Positions 28,385 through 36,946 of a stretch of 64,000 bases of DNA are shown here, one piece after another (the first letter of the stretch is position 1; each line of letters begins with the position of its first letter). Source of the DNA: Amorphus orientalis (GTDB lineage: Bacteria; Pseudomonadota; Alphaproteobacteria; Rhizobiales; Amorphaceae). The position numbers and the translations under genes are program-made. The notes under the pieces were generated by a model, which was given only the letters and a program-made list of their open reading frames with translations, did not search any database and had not been told where the DNA came from. The stretch covers positions 896,001 through 960,000 of the forward strand of contig NZ_JAUSUL010000001.1 of assembly GCF_030814015.1 (NCBI RefSeq), given 5' to 3'.

Positions 28385-28939
28385 CTACCAGCCGTGCAGC
28401 CAGAGCGCGTCGGCGGGGACGGTTATGTCGTGTTCGTGGGTCAGCTCGCGGTAGCGGCCGCCATGGAAGACGAGGGGTTCGGCGCCGGGACGCGGGGTGT
28501 CGAAGGCGACGACCCGGCCGACGAAGATGATGTGGTCGCCGCCGGCATACTGGTGCTCTGCGCGGCATTCGAAGCGCGCCAGCGCGTCGGGAATGAGCGG
28601 GGCGCCGGTGACGCCGGTGTCGATCTGGAGGCCGCTCCATTTATCGGTCAGCGGGCGCGCGAAACGGTTGGAGATGTCCTGCTGGTTCCAGGCGAGCACG
28701 TTGACCGCGTAGTGCTCCGCGGCGCGCCAGCCCTCGATGCCCCGCGCGGCGGTCGCCACGGAGAACAGGACGAGCGGCGGATCGAGCGAGACGGATGAGA
28801 AGGAGTTGACGGTCATGCCGTAGCGTTCGCCGTCGTCGGCCTCGGCGGTGACCACGCACACGCCGGTCGCGAAGCCGCCCAGCGCGTTGCGGAAGGCCCG
28901 CGGATCGAGGTCCCGGCTTTCGGTCGTCTGCGCGGTCAT
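28385..28939 (-). CDS. Flavin reductase, HpaC-like
   Basis: A 184-residue flavin reductase domain protein: RNALGGFATGVCVVTAE, GMTVNSFSSVSLDPPLVLFSV and the late HEHDITVP. It supplies reduced flavin to the adjoining HpaB-type oxygenase. Its ATG overlaps the marR-like stop by four bases (28936-28939), so translation of the two is coupled. Confidence 0.9.
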   Translation of the reverse strand: MTAQTTESRDLDPRAFRNALGGFATGVCVVTAEADDGERYGMTVNSFSSVSLDPPLVLFSVATAARGIEGWRAAEHYAVNVLAWNQQDISNRFARPLTDKWSGLQIDTGVTGAPLIPDALARFECRAEHQYAGGDHIIFVGRVVAFDTPRPGAEPLVFHGGRYRELTHEHDITVPADALWLHGW

Positions 28940-29535
28940 GGCCTGGCGTCTCCGCCGCGTGCGGTCAGTTCGTAGCTGATCAGCGCGGTCGCCGCGTCGC
29001 CGCCTTCGATCAGGGCGGGCAGCAGCTTCAGGATGCGGTCGAGGTCGCTCGCCTCCAGGGCCGAAAACAGCGTGTCGTTCACCCGTGACTGTGTCGGGGC
29101 GAGGCCGGCGAGCAGCTCATGCCCTTCGGCGGTGACCAGAAGGCGGACACGCCGGCCGTCGTGGGGGCTCGGCTGTTTGGAAACCAGGCCCTTCTTCACG
29201 AGCCGACCGACCTCCAGGGTGACGAAGGCGCCGCTGTAATGGAGGTGCTCGGCGACCGTGGAAACGTTCACGTCGCCCGTCGCTTCGAGCTGCGCGATCG
29301 AGATCAGGATCGTGTATTGCGGCCCGCTCAGACCGACGAGAGCGCCGAAGCCGTTGCGGGTCGCTTCGAGCCGCGCCGTAAAGGCCAGCAAGCCGTGCAC
29401 GAAGCGGCGAAAATCGACGTCGCTCCCCTCGCGCAGGAGGTTCGCGTCGGTGACCGTCAACGGACGGGTCGGCGCGGTCGCCAGCTCTCCCGTGTCGGGA
29501 TCTGCTTTGGCCTGAGTGCTCGTTCGTATTGCCAT
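28936..29535 (-). CDS. MarR family regulator with long N-terminal extension
   Basis: A 199-residue MarR-type winged-helix protein; the core (about 45-150) has LSGPQYTILISIAQL, SGAFVTLEVGRLVKKGLVSKQPSPHDGRRVRLLVT. The first 40 residues are a low-complexity extension. The start codon abuts two direct TTAGCTAATTT repeats, so it very likely represses its own operon (flavin reductase, HpaB-like oxygenase, cupin, amidase) until a phenolic or amide ligand binds. Confidence 0.9.
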   Translation of the reverse strand: MAIRTSTQAKADPDTGELATAPTRPLTVTDANLLREGSDVDFRRFVHGLLAFTARLEATRNGFGALVGLSGPQYTILISIAQLEATGDVNVSTVAEHLHYSGAFVTLEVGRLVKKGLVSKQPSPHDGRRVRLLVTAEGHELLAGLAPTQSRVNDTLFSALEASDLDRILKLLPALIEGGDAATALISYELTARGGDARP

Positions 29536-29559
29536 TTAGCTAATTTACTTAGCTAATTT
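29536..29559. promoter_or_regulatory. Tandem TTAGCTAA sites, candidate MarR operator
   Basis: Two copies of TTAGCTAATTT start at 29536 and 29549, 13 bases apart. Each TTAGCTAA is itself palindromic. They end directly at the marR-like start codon, so a bound dimer would block translation-proximal transcription. Confidence 0.65.
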
Positions 29560-29627
29560 TATTGTGTCAATGCGGCGCGCCGGACGCAACTCAGGTTTGC
29601 AAGGCTGTGTTTTCATGGTGCACGCAT

Positions 29628-29659
29628 AAAAACCCCCGTCGCCGGCTGGCGCCGAGGGT
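29628..29659 (-). terminator. Rho-independent terminator after the copper chaperone gene
   Basis: On the minus strand, ACCCTCGGCGCC pairs with GGCGACGGGGGT (one mismatch and one wobble) around AGCC, followed by five T. It lies 61 bases after the stop of the PCuAC gene. Confidence 0.7.
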
Positions 29660-29720
29660 CGTTTGCTCTGTCGGCCGGGTCGTGACGTCCCTATGCGCGG
29701 GAGTTTGCTGCGCGGCTCGT

Positions 29721-30203
29721 CTAGTGGCTGCCGTGGCCCGCGTCCGGACCCGGAGCACCCGGGGCCTCGACGGCAAACTCCACCTGGACCTCGCCGGCCT
29801 TGTCGAAGGCGAGATCGGCGGTGACCGGTTCGCCCTGGGCGATCGGCTCCGACAGGCCGAGGAACATCAGGTGTTCACCTCCGGGCTTCAGGGTGACGGT
29901 GGCGCCGGCCGGGATCTCGATCCCGTCTGGCAGTTGCCGCATTTTCATGACGCCGCGGTCCATCGTCATGGTGTGGATCTGGACGTCCTGGGCGATGTCG
30001 GAATCGGCCGCGACCAGGCGGTCCGGCGTGTCGCCGGTGTTGGTGATGGTCAGAAAGCCGGCTCCGGTCTTGGCGCCGGGCGGCGTCGCCCGGGTCCAGG
30101 GATGGCCGATCTCCAGCGCGCCGATTTTGTAGTCGTGGGCAAGCGCGGGGAGGGCGGAGGCGAGCGAAAGAGCAGCCGCAAGGGCGAGCGGGAGGGTCCG
30201 CAT
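29721..30203 (-). CDS. Periplasmic copper chaperone PCu(A)C
   Basis: A 160-residue protein with a signal peptide (MRTLPLALAAALSLASALPALA) and the copper motif HxM...M...HxM: H77/M79 in IHTMTM, M in GVMKM, and GEHLMFLGL. PCuAC proteins carry copper to cytochrome oxidase CuA. A histidine-rich end (GHGSH) may bind copper too. It precedes its own terminator; the DUF2946 gene lies just upstream on the same strand. Confidence 0.9.
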   Translation of the reverse strand: MRTLPLALAAALSLASALPALAHDYKIGALEIGHPWTRATPPGAKTGAGFLTITNTGDTPDRLVAADSDIAQDVQIHTMTMDRGVMKMRQLPDGIEIPAGATVTLKPGGEHLMFLGLSEPIAQGEPVTADLAFDKAGEVQVEFAVEAPGAPGPDAGHGSH

Positions 30204-30268
30204 GAAGTTCTCCTGAGGTTCAAAGAAAAAAGACAGTCCGGCCGTTCAGGCCGTTGATCGACGTCCGG

Positions 30269-30679
30269 TCAGGTCCGGCGCGGCGGCGCTCTGGCTTCGG
30301 CAAGACGGCGGTCGCCGGAAACACGGGCGACGGCTGCCGACCGATCCGGCGCCAGACTGGCCGCCTCGATCAAGGGGGCGGGAAGGGCGGTGTCCGTGCC
30401 TGCAATGGCAGCACCCGAGGCGCAGACCATGCCGCAGACGACCGAACAACAGGTCGGCACCGATGGTGCATCGTCCGGGGCCGGCACGGAGCGATTGTCC
30501 GTTTCGACGAACGGAAGGCAGCGGACCGAATGGGGGCCCAGCGGGTCGGCAAGCGCGCCGGCCATCGCCGCAGCCGAGAGCGACCCAAGCAGCGCCTGCA
30601 TGAGGACGACCGTGATCGCGAGGACCGCGAGCGGTTCCCTTACGGCACGCAGGACCTGGGTCGACACGGACGGGCGCAT
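30269..30679 (-). CDS. DUF2946-like secreted/membrane protein
   Basis: A 136-residue protein with one N-terminal hydrophobic segment (about 17-40) and a cysteine cluster TCCSVVCGMVC (residues about 76-86). This layout resembles DUF2946 proteins, which commonly accompany copper-handling genes. Function unknown. It is 65 bases from the PCuAC gene on the same strand, probably in one transcript. Confidence 0.55.
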   Translation of the reverse strand: MRPSVSTQVLRAVREPLAVLAITVVLMQALLGSLSAAAMAGALADPLGPHSVRCLPFVETDNRSVPAPDDAPSVPTCCSVVCGMVCASGAAIAGTDTALPAPLIEAASLAPDRSAAVARVSGDRRLAEARAPPRRT

Positions 30680-30697
30680 TTCGGCGTTTTAGCCGAA
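30680..30697. promoter_or_regulatory. Inverted repeat TTCGGC-N6-GCCGAA
   Basis: Six-base arms touch the start codon of the DUF2946-like gene. It could be an operator for a metal-responsive regulator or the end of the GbcB transcript; there is no T-run. Confidence 0.35.
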
Positions 30698-30751
30698 GCG
30701 AACAGCCGCGTCAGGTTCGAAAGATGCGCCCATTGGCAGCAGGTGGCCCCG

Positions 30752-31873
30752 TCAGGCTTCGACGCTGACCGGACCGCGCGGGGTGGAGCAGCAGGCAAGC
30801 ACATAGCCATCGGCGATGTCGTCGTCGAGGATGCCGCCGTTGTGGTTCATCTCGATCGGGCCGGAGGCCTTCACCTTGCAGGTGCCGCACAGTCCGAGTT
30901 CGCAGGCGGCCGGAATGCGCACGCCCGATGCCCGGGCGGTCTGCAGGATGGACTGGCCGGAATAGGCTTCCGCCTCCACCCCCGACAGGGTGAAGGTGAC
31001 CGGTGTGGTCGCCACTTCCGGGGCCTCGGACGGCAGGAGCCCGTCGGAGGCCTCGGCGATCTCGGCCGGCACGGGCTCGATCGGTCCGGTGCCGAAGCTC
31101 TCCTGATGGTACTGCTGCATGTCGAAGCCGGAGGCTTCCAGCAGCACGCGCACCGCGCGCATGAACGGCTCAGGACCGCAGCAGAAGACTTCCCGGTCGG
31201 CGAAGTCGGGCACCAGGAGGGCGAGGCGGGTCAGGTCCAGCCGCCCGGTCGGTCCGAACCAGCTCTGGGTGCGCGGCCGTTCCTCCACGAGAAAGCCGAG
31301 CGAAAGGCCGGGCATCCGGCTTGCGAGCAGCTCCAGCTCGGAGCGGAAGATGATCTCGTCCGGACGGCGCGCGCAGTTGACGAAGGAGACGTCGGTCATC
31401 GGCGCGCAGTCGTAGAGCCAGCGCAGCATCGACATCATCGGGGTGATGCCGGAGCCGGCCGACAGGAAGAAATAGCGGCCGGCCGGGTGATCGTAGAGGG
31501 AGAAGCCGCCGGCGGGACCGTAGGCCTTCACCCGCATGCCGGGCACCAGGTTCTCGAACATCCAGCGGGTGCCGATGCTGTCGGCCTGAGCCTTCGCCGT
31601 GATGGAGATGGAAAAAGGCCGAGAGGGGCTCGAGGACAGCGTGTAGGTCCGCATCACCGGTTCCTCACCGACCGGCAGTTCAAGTGTCACGAACTGCCCG
31701 GGCTTGTAGCGGAACCAGGTCTGGTTGTCGGACCGGAACGCGAAGGTCTTGACCCCCGGCGCCTCGTCGGTGACCCAGACGCACTCCAGCGTCTGCAGGT
31801 GATCATTCCAGGGCTGCATCTCGTCGAGATGCAGATAGGGACTTCCCGTCGGGGCGTCGGTGATTTTCAGCAT
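30752..31873 (-). CDS. gbcB: Rieske oxygenase reductase, GbcB-like
   Basis: A 373-residue reductase: FAD-binding domain (MRTYTLSSSP, SISIT), NAD-binding domain (SAGSGITPMMSML, VFCCGPEPFM) and a C-terminal plant-type [2Fe-2S] ferredoxin with CELGLCGTC and a late cysteine pair. The domain order is as in the glycine betaine demethylase reductase GbcB. It starts seven bases after the oxygenase gene. It supplies electrons to that oxygenase; alternative substrates (carnitine, other betaines) remain possible. Confidence 0.85.
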   Translation of the reverse strand: MLKITDAPTGSPYLHLDEMQPWNDHLQTLECVWVTDEAPGVKTFAFRSDNQTWFRYKPGQFVTLELPVGEEPVMRTYTLSSSPSRPFSISITAKAQADSIGTRWMFENLVPGMRVKAYGPAGGFSLYDHPAGRYFFLSAGSGITPMMSMLRWLYDCAPMTDVSFVNCARRPDEIIFRSELELLASRMPGLSLGFLVEERPRTQSWFGPTGRLDLTRLALLVPDFADREVFCCGPEPFMRAVRVLLEASGFDMQQYHQESFGTGPIEPVPAEIAEASDGLLPSEAPEVATTPVTFTLSGVEAEAYSGQSILQTARASGVRIPAACELGLCGTCKVKASGPIEMNHNGGILDDDIADGYVLACCSTPRGPVSVEA

Positions 31874-31880
31874 GCCGGCC

Positions 31881-33125
31881 TCAGGCGACGCGCAGGGTGG
31901 GGGAGTCTTCCTCCGTCAGCCTCAAGGCCATGATCCGGCAGTACCAGTCGACGAACTGGTCGACGCCGCCTTCGTGATCGGAAGAATAGGGGCCCGGTTC
32001 GTAGGCGGGCGAACGGATACCGAACGCGTTCTCCTCGACGATCTGACGGTCCTGGTCGTTGGTCTCCGTCCAGACATGGATGAGCTCGTCGAGATCGTAG
32101 TCGACGCCCTCCACCGCCTCGCGGTTGACCAGCCACTTGGTGGTGACCGCCGTCTCCTGGGGGCCGATCGGCAGCACGCGGAAGGTGATCGCGTGGTCGC
32201 CGAGAATGTGGTTCCAGTTGGTGGGATAGTGGAACAGCAGCATCGCGCCGATATGGTCGGCGGCGATCGCGTCGGTGAGCGGCTTGGAGACCGCCGGGCG
32301 GCCGCTCATGGTGTAGCTGACCGCATCGCGCAGCAGCGGCATCCGGGTGATCCGGCTGTGACCGTCATCTGCCATGCGGAAGGCGCTGGGCAGGCCCAGC
32401 GCTTCGCAATGGGCCCAGTGGGCGGCGATCTCCGGATCGTCCGCGCCGCCCGAAACGCCGGTCACGCCGGGGGCTTCGGGATAGGTCTTACAGAGCTCGG
32501 GATGGTTCCCGGCGCAGTGATAGCACTCGCGGTTGTTTTCCCAGACGAGCTTCCAGTTGCCCTTCTCGATGATGGTGGTCTCGTGGGCGACCTTCGTGTC
32601 GGCGAGGTTGTGGGGGGCGAGATAGGGCTCGATCATGTCGCGGGTCGGCCCGAAATCGGCAGGGGTGTCGGCCAGGGAAATGAACACGTAGCCGCCGACG
32701 CTTTCGCAGGCGACCGACTTCAGGCCGTAGGCGCTGGCGTCGAAGTCGGGGCCCATCTGGCGGGCGAACACGAGGCTTCCGTCGAGGTCGTAGGTCCACT
32801 GGTGATAAGGGCAGACCAGCCGCGCGGAGGTGCCGCGCGCGGCCGAGCAGACGCGGGAGCCCCGATGACGGCAGGAGTTGTGGAACGCGCGGATCTGCCC
32901 TTCACGGTCACGGACGACGATCACCGGATAGTCGCCGACCTGCAGCGTGAAGAACGCGCCGGGACGCGGCACTTCGCAGTCATGGCCGGCAAACAGCCAC
33001 TCCCGGTACCAGACCATCTTCATGTCGACGTCGAAATAGGCCGGGTCGGTATAGAACGGCTGCTCCAGAGTGAAACCCTGCTGCCGCGCTGCCAGCCGCT
33101 GGCGCATCTCGTCTTGTACGTCCAT
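31881..33125 (-). CDS. gbcA: Rieske aromatic-ring-hydroxylating-type oxygenase, GbcA-like
   Basis: A 414-residue alpha subunit. Rieske ligands are C85/H87 and C105/H108; the mononuclear iron ligands are H203 and H208 in ENNRECYHCAGNHPEL. The bridging position is E200 rather than the aspartate of ring dioxygenases, as in quaternary-amine demethylases (GbcA, CntA). This supports N-demethylation of glycine betaine to dimethylglycine. The start follows GAGGTG. It is the first gene of a two-gene unit. Confidence 0.85.
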   Translation of the reverse strand: MDVQDEMRQRLAARQQGFTLEQPFYTDPAYFDVDMKMVWYREWLFAGHDCEVPRPGAFFTLQVGDYPVIVVRDREGQIRAFHNSCRHRGSRVCSAARGTSARLVCPYHQWTYDLDGSLVFARQMGPDFDASAYGLKSVACESVGGYVFISLADTPADFGPTRDMIEPYLAPHNLADTKVAHETTIIEKGNWKLVWENNRECYHCAGNHPELCKTYPEAPGVTGVSGGADDPEIAAHWAHCEALGLPSAFRMADDGHSRITRMPLLRDAVSYTMSGRPAVSKPLTDAIAADHIGAMLLFHYPTNWNHILGDHAITFRVLPIGPQETAVTTKWLVNREAVEGVDYDLDELIHVWTETNDQDRQIVEENAFGIRSPAYEPGPYSSDHEGGVDQFVDWYCRIMALRLTEEDSPTLRVA

Positions 33126-33370
33126 GGCAATCACCTCGATCGGGGGAGCCGCGTCAAACAAGCGACTGGCATCCTGAACATCCGAACTGAAGCCGAGTCG
33201 CGCGGCCTTCGCGCGTGCAAAAACGACACCGCCTGCGACAGCGGCGACACGCGCCAGCTTCGCGACAGCCTTGGGGGCGGAACGGATCGCCTCACGGGCC
33301 GTTCGACCCGACGACGCACCCCGGCTAGTCTGAACGCAACGGCGTGCTGCATTGCGAAGGAGGATCGGCC

Positions 33371-34315
33371 ATGAGCTGTGGCGCGAACCACACCATCCAC
33401 CGCACCCACCGGCACTTCGGCTGGGATCGCGGGATCGAGCCGGTGCTCAGGATCGCGCCGGGCGAGACCGTCGAGCTTGAGTGCATCGACGCCGGCGACG
33501 GGCAGCTCGACCGGTCCAGCACCGCCGCCGACATCGCGCGGATGGATCCGGGCCGGGTCAATCCGGTCACCGGCCCGATCCATGTCGACGGCGCCGAGCC
33601 CGGAGACGCACTCAGGATCACCATCGAGGCGTTTCGGCCCTCGGGCTTCGGCTGGACGGCGAACATTCCGGGCTTCGGGCTTCTTGCCGACCAGTTTCCC
33701 GACCCGGCGCTGCACATCTGGTCCTATGACGCGCAGACGCTGGCGCCGGCGGCGTTCTCGCCGGTGGGTCGTGTGCCGCTCAAGCCCTTCGCCGGGACGA
33801 TCGGCTGCGCGCCGGGCGATCCGGGACCCCACTCCGTTATTCCGCCGAGGCGGGTGGGCGGCAATCTCGATGTGCGGGACCTCGCCGTCGGAACGGTCCT
33901 CTATCTGCCGGTCGAGGCGGAAGGGGCGCTGTTGTCGGTGGGCGACACCCATGCCGCCCAGGGCGACGGGGAGGTCTGCGGCACGGCGATCGAAAGCCCG
34001 ATGGACGTGGCACTCCGGATCGACCTGGAGAAGGACGCGAACCTCGCCATGCCGCGGTTCACGACACCGGGGCCGGTGACCCGCCATCTCGACGCGAAGG
34101 GATACGAGGTCACCACCGGCGTCGGTCCCGACCTCATGGAGAACGCCCGCGCCGCGGTGTCGCAGATGGTCGATCTGATCGCGGCGCGAACCGGGATGAA
34201 CCCGGTCGAGGCCTACATGCTCGCCTCCGTCTGCGGCGACCTCAGGCTCGCGGAAGTCGTCGATGCGCCGAACTGGCTGACGGCGTTCTATTTTCCCCGG
34301 GTTGTGCTGGAGTAG
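33371..34315 (+). CDS. Acetamidase/formamidase family (FmdA/AmdA) hydrolase
   Basis: A 314-residue member of the FmdA/AmdA family, which hydrolyses short-chain amides to carboxylate and ammonia. Family blocks: NPVTGPIHVDGAEPGDAL, FAGTIGCAPGDPGPHSVIPPRRVGGN and GDTHAAQGDGEVCGTAIE. The ATG at 33371 follows AAGGAGG. It is divergent from gbcA; the 245-base gap shows no clear operator. The nitrogen theme continues in the creatininase gene beyond. Confidence 0.88.
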   Translation: MSCGANHTIHRTHRHFGWDRGIEPVLRIAPGETVELECIDAGDGQLDRSSTAADIARMDPGRVNPVTGPIHVDGAEPGDALRITIEAFRPSGFGWTANIPGFGLLADQFPDPALHIWSYDAQTLAPAAFSPVGRVPLKPFAGTIGCAPGDPGPHSVIPPRRVGGNLDVRDLAVGTVLYLPVEAEGALLSVGDTHAAQGDGEVCGTAIESPMDVALRIDLEKDANLAMPRFTTPGPVTRHLDAKGYEVTTGVGPDLMENARAAVSQMVDLIAARTGMNPVEAYMLASVCGDLRLAEVVDAPNWLTAFYFPRVVLE

Positions 34316-34351
34316 GCCGAGCCGCCTGGAATAGGGATGCAGATCTGCCGG

Positions 34352-34810
34352 TCACTCCAGACTGAACATGGCCTTCCAGTTGGCGGTGGTCATGCCGCGC
34401 CGATAATCCGCCTGCATTCCCGGGTCGAGGATTTCGACCAGGAGGCGTCCCTCGATCCAGACCTCGACGCATTCGAACGGGCCGCGATTGCAGATCCGGG
34501 CGAGCCAACCCTCGGATGTCGCCCGCTCGATGACCGCCTGCCGGTCAAGGGGGGAGGCCAGGGCGACGTGAGCAAAGGTCGCGGACGTATCCGTTTCGCC
34601 CACGGCGCAGGCGATCGTTGCCGGCCCTGCCACCAGCCGATGGGTGGTCGGATAGACCTCCACCGCAGTGCCGTCGTCCGTCTCGGCGAAGGCGATCCAG
34701 CATCCGGGAAAGGGTGGGAAAGGCTGGGCCTCGCCCGCAAGAACCTCGGCGAGGAACGCCGCGACCCGGGCGGGGTCGCTGGCGCTGATGGAAACATGGA
34801 GGAGCGTCAT
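34352..34810 (-). CDS. VOC (glyoxalase-like) protein
   Basis: A 152-residue vicinal-oxygen-chelate protein (MTLLHVSISASDPARVAAFLAEVL). The second half of the fold is short and the metal ligands are only partly recognisable (H5, E51 and E125 are candidates). Role unknown. It follows the creatininase gene by 45 bases on the same strand, so it may work on a product of that enzyme. Confidence 0.62.
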   Translation of the reverse strand: MTLLHVSISASDPARVAAFLAEVLAGEAQPFPPFPGCWIAFAETDDGTAVEVYPTTHRLVAGPATIACAVGETDTSATFAHVALASPLDRQAVIERATSEGWLARICNRGPFECVEVWIEGRLLVEILDPGMQADYRRGMTTANWKAMFSLE

Positions 34811-34855
34811 CTGCAGCGTCTCCCGAGCGGGCGTTGTCCGGCCGGTCCGGGCCGC

Positions 34856-35722
34856 CTACCGCTTCCCGGCCATGCGCGCGGCGATCGCCTCGGCGATCGA
34901 GCGGGCGTCGCGGACGATCGAGGCCGCGCCCTTTTCCGCAGTCGCCGACGCCGGATCGCCGAGATAGCCGTCCGGCGTGACGCGACGGGCGTGGTCGTGG
35001 CCCTTACGCCATTCGGCGAGATCGTCGGCCGAGAGGTCGGTCGGAGGCAGGCCGCCGAGATCATCTTTTCGTACAAGGTCCGGTTCAAGGGCCAGCATCA
35101 GCGACGTCTCCCAGTCGCCCGCATGGACGTCGGCGTAGACGGTGCCGTCGTGGGTCGGCTCGGGTTCGGCCGTGGTCGCCAGCGCGTGAGGGCTCGCGGG
35201 ATCCACGCCGATGCGCGCAAACAGCGCCGGATCGGCGACGAAGGCGGCCTGGACACCGTCCGGTTTCGAGGCGGCTTCGGCGGCCTCGAACAGGGTCCGG
35301 TTGTGCAGTGCGTCGCCGTGCCCGGAGACGAGAAACACCTTCGAGAACCCGTCGCCGCCGAGGCTGTCGATCACGTCGCCCATCAGCGCCGCCATCACCT
35401 CCGGCCGGACCTTGATGGAGGCCGGAAAGCTCGCCGAAACGTGATTCACGCCCCAGTAGTAGGGCGGCAGGATGAGCGCCTCGATCCCCGCCTCGGCCAG
35501 GAAGCGCCTGGCGAGCCGCAGCCGGGCGGACGGGATGTAGATGTCGGTTCCCGTCGGCAGGTGCGGGCCGTGCTGTTCCACCACCCCGAAGGCCCACAGG
35601 ATGACGGCCCCGCGAGCCGCGGCGGCGGACACGTCGCCATAGGTCATTTCGGCGATGGTGTCGGCGAGGATCGGGGCGCCCAGGGCCGGATCGGTCCGCG
35701 CGGCGATTGAAGAGGCGGTCAT
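34856..35722 (-). CDS. Creatininase family amidohydrolase
   Basis: A 288-residue metalloenzyme of the creatininase fold. Metal residues fall in VVEQHGPHLPTGTD (E, H, D) and VSGHGDALHNRTL. Members include creatininase and the riboflavin and PQQ-related ArfB/mycofactocin enzymes; here a role in amide-ring opening is plausible. ATG at 35722 follows GGAGG. Divergent from the GntR gene across a 301-base region. Confidence 0.84.
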   Translation of the reverse strand: MTASSIAARTDPALGAPILADTIAEMTYGDVSAAAARGAVILWAFGVVEQHGPHLPTGTDIYIPSARLRLARRFLAEAGIEALILPPYYWGVNHVSASFPASIKVRPEVMAALMGDVIDSLGGDGFSKVFLVSGHGDALHNRTLFEAAEAASKPDGVQAAFVADPALFARIGVDPASPHALATTAEPEPTHDGTVYADVHAGDWETSLMLALEPDLVRKDDLGGLPPTDLSADDLAEWRKGHDHARRVTPDGYLGDPASATAEKGAASIVRDARSIAEAIAARMAGKR

Positions 35723-36023
35723 GGAATCCTCCGGGATGTCCGGGTACGACGGGGGTGGCCGCCGTCGGGACGGGCGGCGCAGGTGCTGCAGTATGATATC
35801 GCTGTTCAGCGAAAAATCGATATTCATTGACGGCGACCGTGTGACGGCGCACGCTCGACCGGTTCGCCGAGGTACCGGGCGAGGCGGGAATCCCGGAACG
35901 GGTCGGAATTTCGAGCGTTTGGTGCGTTGCCGAATCTCCGGTTATCGTTCACCGGAAACGATCGGCATCATTGGATGCGGAACCGGGTGGGACCGGTTGG
36001 CACGAATGTAGGTCTCGGCGCGT
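35723..36023. promoter_or_regulatory. Divergent promoter region with GntR operator-like site
   Basis: About 300 bases without a gene between the creatininase and GntR genes. It is more AT-rich near 35790-35830, where ATATCG (35796) and CGATAT (35818) form an inverted repeat around a small GCTG-TT-CAGC palindrome. The 11-base AAATCGATATT at 35814-35824 recurs in reverse at 36838-36849. Confidence 0.6.
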
Positions 36024-36782
36024 GTGCGACCGCGGACAGGGGAGGCAGATCTGACAGAGGTCCGCAAACTGAAGACGCGTCCGGAAGCAGGTGCCGGCCA
36101 GGACGCTTTCGCCACCCAATCCGAGGCTGCCTACGCGATGATCCGGGAGGACATTCTCTCCGGGAATTTCGAGCCGGGCCGGAAGCTCCTGCTCGACCAT
36201 CTGCGCACCCAGTACGGGTTTGGATCGAGCCCGCTTCGCGAAGCGCTGTCGCGCCTTGCGGCAGACCGTCTGGTGATGGCGAAGGGACAGAAGGGCTACT
36301 GGGTCGCCGCCATTTCCGAGGACGAGTTCAACGACATCACCAGCATGCGGCTGTTTCTGGAGCCCGAGGCGCTGGAGCGGTCGATCGAGCGGGCGACGAT
36401 CGACTGGGAAAGCAGCGTGGTCGCGGCGTTCCACCGCCTCTCGCGCGTGGAGGACTCGCTCGATGTCGCGCCGGTGCGCCTCAGCGGCGAATGGGAGCGG
36501 GAAAACCGGGCATTCCATCTGGCGCTGATCGAGAACTGCGGCTCGCCCTGGCTCCTGCGGTTCGTTCTGGTGCTGGCGGAGCAGTCGGAACGCTATCGGC
36601 GCCAGGCCGTCGCACGCCAGGCGGTGCCGAAGGAGACGCTCCTGCGGGAGCACAGGGCGATCTTCGATGCCGCCATGGACCGCAATGCCGGCCTCGCCTC
36701 GGAACTCCTGAAGGTCCATATCAAGAATTCCGCCGTCGGGCTCGCCAAGACGCTGTTCACCTCCGCCGAAAAAGCCGGCTGA
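36024..36782 (+). CDS. GntR family regulator, FCD subfamily, GlaR/CsiR-like
   Basis: A 252-residue regulator with a winged helix (about 35-100: AYAMIREDILSGNFEPG, GFGSSPLREALSRLAADRL) and an FCD domain (RENRAFHLALI, LREHRAIFDA). It is a paralog of the regulator at 54513. GTG at 36024 is the called start; a CTG at 36051, five bases after a clean GGGGAGG, would give an N-terminus that mirrors the paralog. Flanking AATATCGATTT sites suggest autoregulation and control of the downstream amidohydrolase. Confidence 0.87.
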   Translation: MRPRTGEADLTEVRKLKTRPEAGAGQDAFATQSEAAYAMIREDILSGNFEPGRKLLLDHLRTQYGFGSSPLREALSRLAADRLVMAKGQKGYWVAAISEDEFNDITSMRLFLEPEALERSIERATIDWESSVVAAFHRLSRVEDSLDVAPVRLSGEWERENRAFHLALIENCGSPWLLRFVLVLAEQSERYRRQAVARQAVPKETLLREHRAIFDAAMDRNAGLASELLKVHIKNSAVGLAKTLFTSAEKAG

Positions 36783-36837
36783 TCCGTTTCCGCCGACGCT
36801 GCCGATTTCGGGGGCGTCGGATGATCGTAAATTTTGC

Positions 36838-36849
36838 AAATATCGATTT
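36838..36849. promoter_or_regulatory. AAATATCGATTT site, candidate GntR operator
   Basis: Lies 97 bases before the amidohydrolase start. Eleven bases match, in reverse, the site at 35814-35824 on the other side of the GntR gene; nine bases of the same core occur before the second GntR operon at 54364-54376. Confidence 0.55.
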
Positions 36850-36946
36850 GTCGGTCTAAATTGGTCAAACGGCTGACAGGCCGCCATTTTCCGATGTCAC
36901 CGGCGGGGCGATCGGTCCAGCCGGTCAACCCGACAGATGAGAGCCG

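Noticed and set aside
26710-28530. A 606-codon open frame on the plus strand opposite the HpaB-like gene
   Set aside because: It runs antisense to a strong family match; composition is typical of antisense frames in GC-rich DNA.
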